Assembly: GCA_000318405.1 (NCBI GenBank)
Contig: KB291775.1
Coordinates: 1-53,073, forward strand
Source of the DNA: Brevundimonas diminuta 470-4
Lineage (GTDB): Bacteria > Pseudomonadota > Alphaproteobacteria > Caulobacterales > Caulobacteraceae
Reading direction: 5' to 3'
DNA length: 53,073 nucleotides
The translations under genes were made by a program, and so were the position numbers. Positions 41,756 through 48,361 of this stretch are shown here, piece after piece; position 1 is the first letter of the stretch; the number at the start of each line of letters is the position of its first letter. The notes under the pieces were generated by a model, which was given only the letters and a program-made list of their open reading frames with translations, was not told where the DNA came from and ran no database searches.

Positions 41756-41775
41756 TTCGTATACGGTATATGATT
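41756..41775. promoter_or_regulatory. Predicted GntR operator B
   Basis: TTCGTATACGGTATATGATT, between the Ldh2-type gene and the DapA-type gene. It holds a CGTATACG palindrome followed by GTATATGATT, the second part identical with operator C. Confidence 0.65.
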
Positions 41776-41858
41776 AAGGCGGATGCAGCAGCTGATCAAG
41801 GTCCTGAAACGGCTTGCAAACCGACTGCCGCGGCCACTCCGCCGCGACTGGTCTGGCG

Positions 41859-42887
41859 TCAGAACCCCAACGCCATGATCTGATCGTACAGGACCTTGGG
41901 CGTGCGCACGCCGTTCGCCAGGCTGCGCGCACGGGCTTCATAACGACGCTGCGACGGCAGGCGCGCGCCTTGGTCGGCGAAGGCGGCGAACAGGGCCTCG
42001 GCCCGCGCAGCGTTCGTCTCCGCTTCGCCGCCGCCCATCAGGCCGGGATCGAAGGCCAGGATCAGCTCGCCGTGCATGGGCGCCGCCTTGGCGCCGTCAT
42101 CAAAGGCCATGGATTCGCGACTGGTCAGATCCCCGATCAACGGCCCCGCCATCAGTTCGATCATGGTCGAAAGAGCTGAGCCCTTGTGCCCGCCGAAGGT
42201 CAGCATGGCCCCGTCCAGAGCGGCGCGCGCATTCGTCGTCGGCCGCCCCTCGGCGTCAACGCCCCAGCCTTCGGGGATCGGCTTGCCGGCGATGTCGTGC
42301 AGCGCCATATCCCCGCGCGCGATGGCGCTGGTGGCGAAGTCGAAGACATAGGGGTGCGGCCCCGGACGCGGCCAGCCGAAGGCGATCGGATTGGTGCCCA
42401 GAAGGCCGCGCTTTCCGCCCGCCGGGGCAACCCATGAATGGCTCGGCGTCATGGCCAGGGCCGCCACGCCCATGCCGGTCAGTTGTTCGATCTCGGGCCA
42501 CAGGGCCGAGAAATGGAAGCAGTTATTGATGACCAGAGCCGCCACCCCGACCGCCCTGGCCTTCTGCGCCAACAGGGGCGCGGCCCGCTCGAAAGCCAGC
42601 AGGGAATAGGCGTAGCGGGCGTCGGCGCGCACCAGGGCGGGCGAGGCGTCGGTGATGACCGGCTCGGCGTCCAGCGACATCTTGCCCGAGCGGATCGTCA
42701 TCACACAGCCCGGCAGACGATACAGCCCGTGCGAGGCGCACTCGTCCCTCTCGCCCGCCGTGATGGCCCGCGCCACCGCCTCGGCGTGCGGCTCCGACAG
42801 GCCCGCCCCCGTCAACACGCGTCGCGACAAGGCGAACACCTCGTCGATCGACAAGGCGACCGTTTCCTGGGCCTCAAACACGCTCAT
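41859..42887 (-). CDS. Ldh2/malate-L-lactate dehydrogenase-family oxidoreductase
   Basis: 342-residue NAD(P)-dependent enzyme of the Ldh_2 (DpkA) family. Known members reduce ureidoglycolate, malate or the cyclic imines delta1-pyrroline-2-carboxylate and delta1-piperideine-2-carboxylate. Visible features: CASHGLYRLPG (about 52-62; catalytic His-type motif), HFSALWPE, SHSWVAPAGGKRGLLGTNPIAFGWPR (about 151-176; cofactor region) and GGHKGSALSTMIELMAG. In this cluster a pyrroline-2-carboxylate reductase role is likely, matching proline/hydroxyproline intermediates. Start ATG 42887 has GGGAGAGC before it; the longer frame would span the operator. A perfect ATCGTATACGAT palindrome lies 19 bases upstream. 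Confidence 0.86.
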   Translation of the reverse strand: MSVFEAQETVALSIDEVFALSRRVLTGAGLSEPHAEAVARAITAGERDECASHGLYRLPGCVMTIRSGKMSLDAEPVITDASPALVRADARYAYSLLAFERAAPLLAQKARAVGVAALVINNCFHFSALWPEIEQLTGMGVAALAMTPSHSWVAPAGGKRGLLGTNPIAFGWPRPGPHPYVFDFATSAIARGDMALHDIAGKPIPEGWGVDAEGRPTTNARAALDGAMLTFGGHKGSALSTMIELMAGPLIGDLTSRESMAFDDGAKAAPMHGELILAFDPGLMGGGEAETNAARAEALFAAFADQGARLPSQRRYEARARSLANGVRTPKVLYDQIMALGF

Positions 42888-42906
42888 ACCGCTCTCCCGC
42901 AACACA

Positions 42907-42918
42907 ATCGTATACGAT
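42907..42918. promoter_or_regulatory. Predicted GntR operator A
   Basis: A perfect 12-base palindrome, ATCGTATACGAT, followed by ATGG, upstream of the Ldh2-type gene. It shares TCGTATACG with operator B. FCD-type GntR sites often have this GTATAC core. Confidence 0.65.
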
Positions 42919-42958
42919 ATGGGCGCGGGCAAAAACGTCAAGCCGTCAGCGTGGTTTT

Positions 42959-44383
42959 CTAAAGCGCGTCGCGGGCCGCGCTCAGGTCGGCCAGAAAACG
43001 CTTCCGTTCCTCGGCGCGCAACGCCGGGTCGGGCAGGCGCAGCAGGTAGGACGGGTGCACCGTCAGCAGCACGCGCGCCCCCTCCTCCGTCACTATGACC
43101 CGGCCGCGTTCTGCCTGAACGGCGGGCTTTCGTCCCAGCACCGCCAGCCCCGCCGTCGCGCCCAGCGCCAGGATCAGCTTCGGCCTGACGAGGCGCCGTT
43201 CATGATCCAGCCACCAGCGGCAGGCCTGGACCTCGCCCGCATTGGGCGTCTTGTGCAGGCGGCGCTTGCCGCGCGGCTCATGCTTGAAGTGCTTGACCGC
43301 ATTGGTGAGGTAGAGGTCGCGACGATCCAGCCCCGCCTCTTCAAACGCCGCATCCAGAAGACGCCCGGCGGGGCCGACGAAGGGCCGACCGGCCAGATCC
43401 TCCTGATCGCCCGGCTGTTCGCCCACCACCATCAGAGCCGCGCGTTTAGGTCCCTCGCCGCAGACGCCCTGGGTGGCGTCGCGCCACAGCGGACAGCGGC
43501 GGCAGCCCTGACCGCCGCGCGCCAGTTCGTCCAGACTGTCGGGGACCAGATCATCGGTCGCACCGCGATCCACCAGCGGCGCGCGAACGCGCTGGAACCG
43601 GTCATTGGGCGTGGGCGCGGGCTGGTTCACCATGGCGTCTGTGCGAACCGACGCGGCGGCGGTCAGTTCCGGAATCAGCGCCGCCTCAGGCAGGTTTTTC
43701 CAGTAACGCTTGGGCATTTCCGACCGCATGGCCTGGGGCCGCAGCCGCGCCGGATTGAAGGTCGAGGCGTAGTAGGTGCGCCAGAAATCCTCCACCGCGT
43801 CCTCGGCGGGCGCCTGCGACTGATCGGCGGGCGGGCCGAAGGTCAGCGTTCCGTCCCAGTGCGCCGCGCCGTCCGGCGTGAGGATCGACCATCGCATGGC
43901 GCTGAACCGGCGCGCGAAGAAGGGCGCCGTCGCCTGCAGCACCCGATGCGCCGGCTCGAACCACGCCACCCAGCGCTCGCCCGCTTCGTCTTCCGCCTGG
44001 CGAAAGCGCACAAAGGCCTTCATCTTGTGGGCGGCGCGGCGCACCGCCTTCACCCGATCCGCCGCCTCGGCCACGTCGCGGTCGGACAGGACGGCCATCA
44101 GGTTCGGCTGATCCTTCAGCCGCCACAGCAGGCGATACATCAGGTCGAAGCGGTCCTCGGACCGGTGCTGGATCAGTTGCGCCGCCGTGTCCAGAAAGGC
44201 GCGCGGCGCGGTGAAGGCGCCTTCGACCTCAGGCAGGGCGCCGCCCTCATCGAACAAGCCGCCCGCCGTCGCCCCCACGACGAATTTCACCCGGCCGGGC
44301 TCCTCGCCGGCCAGCCGCAGGCGCCGCGCCGCCTTGCGCCAGCCATCGAAATCCAGCGGGTCGGACAGGAGCGCCGTGCGCAT
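42959..44383 (-). CDS. UdgX-type uracil-DNA glycosylase superfamily protein with N-terminal DUF4130-type domain
   Basis: 474 residues, two parts. The N-terminal about 245 residues match the domain that accompanies radical-SAM/UDG pairs (DUF4130/TIGR03915). The C-terminal part is a UdgX-type uracil-DNA glycosylase fold: CRRC (294-297) for the Fe-S site, GEQPGDQEDLAGRPFVGPAG (321-340), the UdgX-specific loop KRRLHKTPN (373-381) with His377, and HPSYLLR (443-449). In characterised UdgX the loop His becomes covalently bonded to the abasic site after uracil removal. The start ATG 44383 overlaps the upstream radical-SAM stop (TGATG), so translation is coupled. The pair is a known linked family, but its role in vivo is not settled. 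Confidence 0.9.
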   Translation of the reverse strand: MRTALLSDPLDFDGWRKAARRLRLAGEEPGRVKFVVGATAGGLFDEGGALPEVEGAFTAPRAFLDTAAQLIQHRSEDRFDLMYRLLWRLKDQPNLMAVLSDRDVAEAADRVKAVRRAAHKMKAFVRFRQAEDEAGERWVAWFEPAHRVLQATAPFFARRFSAMRWSILTPDGAAHWDGTLTFGPPADQSQAPAEDAVEDFWRTYYASTFNPARLRPQAMRSEMPKRYWKNLPEAALIPELTAAASVRTDAMVNQPAPTPNDRFQRVRAPLVDRGATDDLVPDSLDELARGGQGCRRCPLWRDATQGVCGEGPKRAALMVVGEQPGDQEDLAGRPFVGPAGRLLDAAFEEAGLDRRDLYLTNAVKHFKHEPRGKRRLHKTPNAGEVQACRWWLDHERRLVRPKLILALGATAGLAVLGRKPAVQAERGRVIVTEEGARVLLTVHPSYLLRLPDPALRAEERKRFLADLSAARDAL

Positions 44384-45624
44384 CAGAACAGGCTCAACTG
44401 CTCAGGCTTGCGCTGAGGCGCCAGGCGCGCGCGCAGGTCGGCCGCGTCCGTCAGGCCGCCGGGCGTCCAGTCCAGCGCCGTGATCCACGGCCGCACCGCC
44501 TCGATCGACCGGGTCAGCCGACCGACATCCTCAAGCCGCAAGGTGCGATGGCGCCGCACCGACAGGATGCGGTCCACCGCCTTCACCCCCAGCCCCGGCA
44601 CCCGCAGCAGGGTCTCGCGCGCCGCCCGGTTCACATCGATAGGAAAGGCCTCCCGGCGCCGCAGCGCCCAGGCCAGCTTGGGATCGACGGCCAGATCCAG
44701 CATGCCGTCGTCGGTCCCCTCGCCGATCTCGGGTGCGGTGAAGCCGTAGAACCGCATGAGCCAGTCGGCCTGATAGAGCCTGTGTTCGCGCATCAGCGGC
44801 GGCTTGGTCGGCGGCAGCAGGCTGGAGCCGTCGGGAATGGGGCTGAAGGCGGAATAATAGACCCGACGCAGGCCATAGCCGCCGTAAAGGGCGGCGCTGC
44901 GAGCCATGATCTCCGTGTCCGGCGCACCGTCGGCGCCGACGATCAGCTGGGTCGATTGACCGGCCGGGGCGAAGGCGGGCGGGCGTTTGCGGTCCCGCTT
45001 TTCGGGTTTCGCCTCCTCCAGTTTCAGCCGCACCTGCCCCATGGCCTTGCGGATGGTCCGCGCGTCCTTTTCGGGCGCGAGACGGCCCAGAGCCTCGTCG
45101 CGCGGCAGTTCGATATTGGCCGACAATCGATCGGCATAGAGGCCCGCCTGCTCCACCAGCCGCGCATCCGCCTCCGGGATCAGCTTCAGATGGATATAGC
45201 CGCGAAAGTCATGATCTTCGCGCAGGCGCCGCGCGACCTCGACCAACTGCTCCATCGTGTAGTCCCCGTTGCGGATCACGCCCGACGACAGGAACAGCCC
45301 CTCGATATAGTTGCGCTTGTAGAAGGCCAGGGTCAGGTCGACGACCTCCTGCACCGTGAAGCGCGCCCGCTCGACATTGGACGACACCCGGTTGATGCAA
45401 TAGGCGCAGTCGTAGATGCAGAAGTTGGTCAGCAGGATCTTCAGCAGGCTGATGCATCGACCGTCAGGCGTATAGGCGTGGCAGATGCCCATGCCCTCGG
45501 TCGAGCCGATCCCGCGCCCGCCCAAGGAGTCCCGCTTCGTCGTGCCGGACGAGGCGCAGGAGGCGTCGTATTTCGCTGCGTCCGCCAGAACCGCCAGCTT
45601 TCGTCGGAGATCGATCTGAGCCAT
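44383..45624 (-). CDS. UDG-linked radical SAM protein (putative DNA modification/repair)
   Basis: 413-residue radical SAM enzyme of the UDG-linked family (TIGR03916). The cluster motif is C69-x3-C73-x2-C76 (NFCIYDCAYCIN). KRDSLGGRGIGS...GICHAY precedes it. A C-terminal helix-hairpin-helix (LLRVPGLGVKAVDRIL, near 340-355) indicates DNA contact. The protein ends EQLSLF, identical in form to the bacterial beta-clamp binding consensus QL(S/D)LF. Start ATG 45624 gives the family N-terminus; the longer frame would pass through the LexA box. A GTTC-N7-GTTC box (45627-45641) lies directly before the start. First gene of the pair with the UdgX-type gene. Chemistry and substrate are unknown. Confidence 0.9.
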   Translation of the reverse strand: MAQIDLRRKLAVLADAAKYDASCASSGTTKRDSLGGRGIGSTEGMGICHAYTPDGRCISLLKILLTNFCIYDCAYCINRVSSNVERARFTVQEVVDLTLAFYKRNYIEGLFLSSGVIRNGDYTMEQLVEVARRLREDHDFRGYIHLKLIPEADARLVEQAGLYADRLSANIELPRDEALGRLAPEKDARTIRKAMGQVRLKLEEAKPEKRDRKRPPAFAPAGQSTQLIVGADGAPDTEIMARSAALYGGYGLRRVYYSAFSPIPDGSSLLPPTKPPLMREHRLYQADWLMRFYGFTAPEIGEGTDDGMLDLAVDPKLAWALRRREAFPIDVNRAARETLLRVPGLGVKAVDRILSVRRHRTLRLEDVGRLTRSIEAVRPWITALDWTPGGLTDAADLRARLAPQRKPEQLSLF

Positions 45625-45626
45625 TC

Positions 45627-45641
45627 GTTCATGATATGTTC
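45627..45641 (-). promoter_or_regulatory. LexA (SOS) box of the alphaproteobacterial type
   Basis: GTTC (45627-45630), 7 bases, GTTC (45638-45641), an exact match to the alphaproteobacterial LexA site. It lies 3-17 bases upstream of the radical-SAM ATG, where a repressor would block both transcription and the ribosome site. Confidence 0.75.
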
Positions 45642-46180
45642 CATAGCAGAACAGGTCCAGCTTGACCGAAGGGCTTTTCGTAATGCGGCTGACATAAGGG
45701 ACCAGGCCGCGACGGCCATGGGAGAGTTCAGTCGTTTCCGCTCTGCCTGTGCTCGTCAAACAGGCAAACGCATCGTCGCGGAACGCGCAGTGTCGCTCGG
45801 GGCAGCGCCTTGACCCACGCCCTGGTGCCCCCCCGAGGGCGCCTCAAAATAAGGCCGAGATAGGTGGGGATGCGAAAGCACGAGCCTGCCGGGCCTCTAA
45901 CTCGATGCTCCATTATGGCACAAACGAGTTGATGATCGCTGATCGGATGCCCCAGGGGTACGTCTCGGAGCCTATCGGAATTCCTCCCGGCGCGAGCAGT
46001 TGGAGCAGCGCCCCGTGGGGATCGATAAACCCGTAATAATGGTTAAAAAAGTATTAATTTTCGATTGACTCGCAGAACTTCGTTTGACCATTAGTGTCCC
46101 AAAATGGAATGGCCCAGTTTGTGAAAAGGGCATTTTCGAGATGTTCGCCGACGGCGTTCGTTGATTTTGGGGAACGGGGC
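45642..46180. other. Long intergenic region between the radical-SAM gene and the SCPU operon
   Basis: About 540 bases without a credible gene. The left part (45642-45990) is GC-rich and holds only scattered out-of-phase frames. The right part (about 46000-46100) is conspicuously AT-rich and contains the CtrA-type box and a GANTC site. An inverted repeat TAATGGT (46037-46043) / ACCATTA (46087-46093) encloses it. The first SCPU gene could start as early as 46109 (ATG) instead of 46181. Confidence 0.6.
46039..46057. promoter_or_regulatory. Predicted CtrA-binding site upstream of the SCPU operon
   Basis: TTAA (46043-46046), 7 bases, TTAA (46054-46057) is the CtrA TTAA-N7-TTAA form. The left half extends to ATGGTTAA (46039-46046), the reverse complement of the alternative CtrA motif TTAACCAT. 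A GACTC (GANTC, CcrM methylation site) follows at 46067-46071. Confidence 0.6.
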
Positions 46181-46744
46181 TTGTTCGCACGCTTCTATAT
46201 ATTGCCGGCCATGTGCGCGGCATCGTGGGCGTTCGCCGGACTCGCCTGCGCGCAGTCCACGGATGGGGTCGAGATCGTAGTAAGCGCAACTGTAGCGGAG
46301 CGCTGCGGGTTTGCGCCCGGCGGGCCCTCGACGCTCAACGTCGCCGTCGATCTGGAAGAAGCACACTCTCAAAACTTGGCGCTGCGCCTCGACTGTAACA
46401 CGCCCTTTCAAGTAACAGCCAAGTCGGAAGCCGGCCGGCTGACCAACCGCTCGGCATCGGACGATCTGTCGGGCTACGCCTTCACCAAGGCCTACGGCTT
46501 CAGCATCGAACTCGACACCGACGCTGGCAAAATCCGCAGCGGACGCTGCCTGTCGTCCACGCTCGTCGACGGCGGCGACTGCGTCCTGGCTCAGCCCGGC
46601 GGGCTCGGCTCCGGCGATGGCGTGGCCATCGGCCGCGACGCCACCCTGACGGTGGATTGGCCAGCGCAGACAACCCTGGGTCGCCGTCTGGCCGCTGGCG
46701 ACTACAGCGACACCATCACAATCAGCATCGCAGCCCGCTCATGA
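46181..46744 (+). CDS. Spore coat U (SCPU)-domain secreted subunit
   Basis: About 187 residues from a TTG at 46181 (GGGGAACGGGG upstream). Longer in-frame starts at ATG 46109 or GTG 46094 cannot be excluded, but their codons are atypical. Signal peptide FARFYILPAMCAASWAFAGLACAQS (two parts; cleavage after AQS). The mature part is an SCPU/pilin-like immunoglobulin fold: VVSATVAERCGF (first Cys strand), LALRLDCNTPFQVTA (second Cys), and the last strand GDYSDTITISIAAR, which ends the domain as in donor-strand subunits. First gene of the chaperone-usher operon, perhaps a minor subunit. Confidence 0.8.
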   Translation: MFARFYILPAMCAASWAFAGLACAQSTDGVEIVVSATVAERCGFAPGGPSTLNVAVDLEEAHSQNLALRLDCNTPFQVTAKSEAGRLTNRSASDDLSGYAFTKAYGFSIELDTDAGKIRSGRCLSSTLVDGGDCVLAQPGGLGSGDGVAIGRDATLTVDWPAQTTLGRRLAAGDYSDTITISIAARS

Positions 46745-46869
46745 GGGCGCTGCAGCCCCACTATTCGAGCTGACGCCCCGGCGCCGGTCGAAGCCTTCGG
46801 GTCGGACCTAATGTCTGCCTCGAGTAACCCGTCGGTCCCGGCCGACTTTTATGTTCAGGAACTAATCAT

Positions 46870-47487
46870 ATGAACCGCATCGCTTTCGTCGCCGCTTCGA
46901 CTGCTGCTCTCCTGGTCGCCGGCGCCGCCTCGGCCCAAGACACGCAAACGGTCGCCATCAACGCCTCCGTCGCTCCCAAGTGCGGCGTCTCGGCCCAGCA
47001 AACCACCGTTACTCTGTCCGCTGACCTGACCGATGCCGACGCCAAAGTGCGCAGCGGCGTCACCACCGAGATCGCCAACGCCCTGAACGGCGCGCGCATC
47101 GTCGCCTTCTGCAACGGCGTGAACAACAGCGTCGAAGTGAAGCGCGCCGTCCTGGCCCGCACCGGCGCTACCGGCAACGGCCTGGCCGACGGCGGCTTCG
47201 CCCAGTTCATCCGCTACAACCTGGACGCTTCGCTGAACGGCGTGGCCCTGGATTCGACCAGCACGGAAGGCGCCTCGACCGTCGCATCGCGTTTCGGCGG
47301 CCACATCAGCCTGTCGGACGCCAACACGCACGTCCGCTTCGCCCAGGCCGCCAGCAACGGCGCGCCGGTCGCCTCTTCGAACGGCTCGACCCCGACCTCC
47401 ACGAACTGGTCCTCGCTGACCGACCGTCGTCTGGCCGCCGGCGCCTACACCGGTTCGGTCGAAGTGATCGTTACGCCGGGCGCTTAA
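46870..47487 (+). CDS. SCPU-domain secreted subunit, likely major pilin
   Basis: 205 residues with signal peptide MNRIAFVAASTAALLVAGAASA and cleavage before QDTQT. SCPU fold: INASVAPKCGV (first Cys), then RIVAFCNGVNNSVEVK (second Cys) and the last strand GAYTGSVEVIVTPGA. Rich in Ala/Thr/Ser/Asn and high in favoured codons, consistent with strong expression. AGGAACTAATCAT precedes ATG 46870. A two-hairpin segment follows (47501-47564), fitting its role as the abundant subunit ahead of chaperone and usher. Part of a Caulobacterales chaperone-usher pilus of the archaic/SCPU type. Confidence 0.88.
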   Translation: MNRIAFVAASTAALLVAGAASAQDTQTVAINASVAPKCGVSAQQTTVTLSADLTDADAKVRSGVTTEIANALNGARIVAFCNGVNNSVEVKRAVLARTGATGNGLADGGFAQFIRYNLDASLNGVALDSTSTEGASTVASRFGGHISLSDANTHVRFAQAASNGAPVASSNGSTPTSTNWSSLTDRRLAAGAYTGSVEVIVTPGA

Positions 47488-47500
47488 TCCAAGCCCGTTA

Positions 47501-47564
47501 ATCCCGGCTTCATATCACCGGGATATCGCCGGACCGGCTAACCCTGTCGGTCCGGCGCCCTTTT
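47501..47564 (+). terminator. Tandem hairpins / partial terminator after the major subunit gene
   Basis: Hairpin 1: ATCCCGG (47501-47507) with CCGGGAT (47518-47524). Hairpin 2: CGCCGGACCG (47527-47536) with CGGTCCGGCG (47548-47557), a perfect 10-bp stem followed by CCCTTTT. Could stop most transcription or protect the upstream mRNA, setting high subunit to low usher ratio. Confidence 0.75.
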
Positions 47565-47589
47565 CCAATCAGCATATTCAAGGATTGCC

Positions 47590-48357
47590 ATGTTCGGCGG
47601 TGCGTTGCGGACTGTTAAAGCCCTTTGTCTGGCCGGAGCCGCGCTTCTAGCCTCGGGCATTCCGGCTGCCGCACTGAACGTGCAGCCGGTCGTTCTCGAC
47701 CTGCTCTCGTCGGGGCGCCGCAGTTCAGCGGTAGTCACCCTGCAGAACACCTTCACCACCACTGTTCCAGTCGAACTGGTGGCGCGCTCCGTAGAATTGA
47801 TTGACGGCGAATTCAGAGAAACCGAAGAAGAAAGCGAAGACCTGATGGTCTTCCCCGCCACGGCGACGGTTGAGCCCGGGCAGTCCCAAGCGTTTCGCGT
47901 GCAGTGGGTCGGCGACCCGGCCCCTTCTGCTAGCCGCCACTACTACGTTTCGGTGGCCCAACTGCCTGTCCAGCTGCCGGAAAACGAAAACGCCGTGCAG
48001 GTGCTCTACAACTTCAAGGTCCTGGTCAGCGTCGGCGCAAACGGCGCGAAGTCCGCTCTGAGCGTCGCTTCGGCCGCGATCGAGACGGACAAGGAAGGTC
48101 GCGTCTTTCCTGTGATCCACGTCCGCAACAGCGGCGACACATACGGCTATGTGGGTCGGGGCCGCCTTACAGTCACCCAGCGGGACAACGGCGGTGCAGT
48201 GATCTTCCGTCAGGCCTTCGAGCCGGACGAAATCCAGCGTCGCATGGGTCTGGGCTTGATCCCGTCGGGCGCGACTCGCCGTCTGCCGATCAATCTGGAC
48301 CTGCCGAGCGCAGGGGGCTCGATCGAAGTGGATATCGCCCCCGTCGAAGGGCGATGA
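47590..48357 (+). CDS. Periplasmic pilus chaperone (FimC/PapD-type)
   Basis: 255 residues with signal peptide to about residue 28 (LLASGIPAAA), then two immunoglobulin domains. Domain 1 shows LNVQPVVLDL and VEPGQSQAFRVQWVG, the latter matching the chaperone G1-strand and the following family signature. Domain 2 begins around residue 150 (SALSVASAAIETDKEGRVFPVIHVRNSG). It holds SCPU subunits in the periplasm by donor-strand complementation and hands them to the usher. Starts 26 bases after the hairpin segment and 4 bases separate it from the usher gene. Confidence 0.92.
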   Translation: MFGGALRTVKALCLAGAALLASGIPAAALNVQPVVLDLLSSGRRSSAVVTLQNTFTTTVPVELVARSVELIDGEFRETEEESEDLMVFPATATVEPGQSQAFRVQWVGDPAPSASRHYYVSVAQLPVQLPENENAVQVLYNFKVLVSVGANGAKSALSVASAAIETDKEGRVFPVIHVRNSGDTYGYVGRGRLTVTQRDNGGAVIFRQAFEPDEIQRRMGLGLIPSGATRRLPINLDLPSAGGSIEVDIAPVEGR

Positions 48358-48361
48358 TCCG

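Noticed and set aside
42438..42962. 174-residue plus-strand frame opposite the Ldh2-type gene
   Set aside because: Shadow frame with His/Arg/Gly bias; passes through operator A.
45749..46036. 95-residue frame between the radical-SAM gene and SCPU operon
   Set aside because: No family, no ribosome site, poor codon use; region reads as intergenic.
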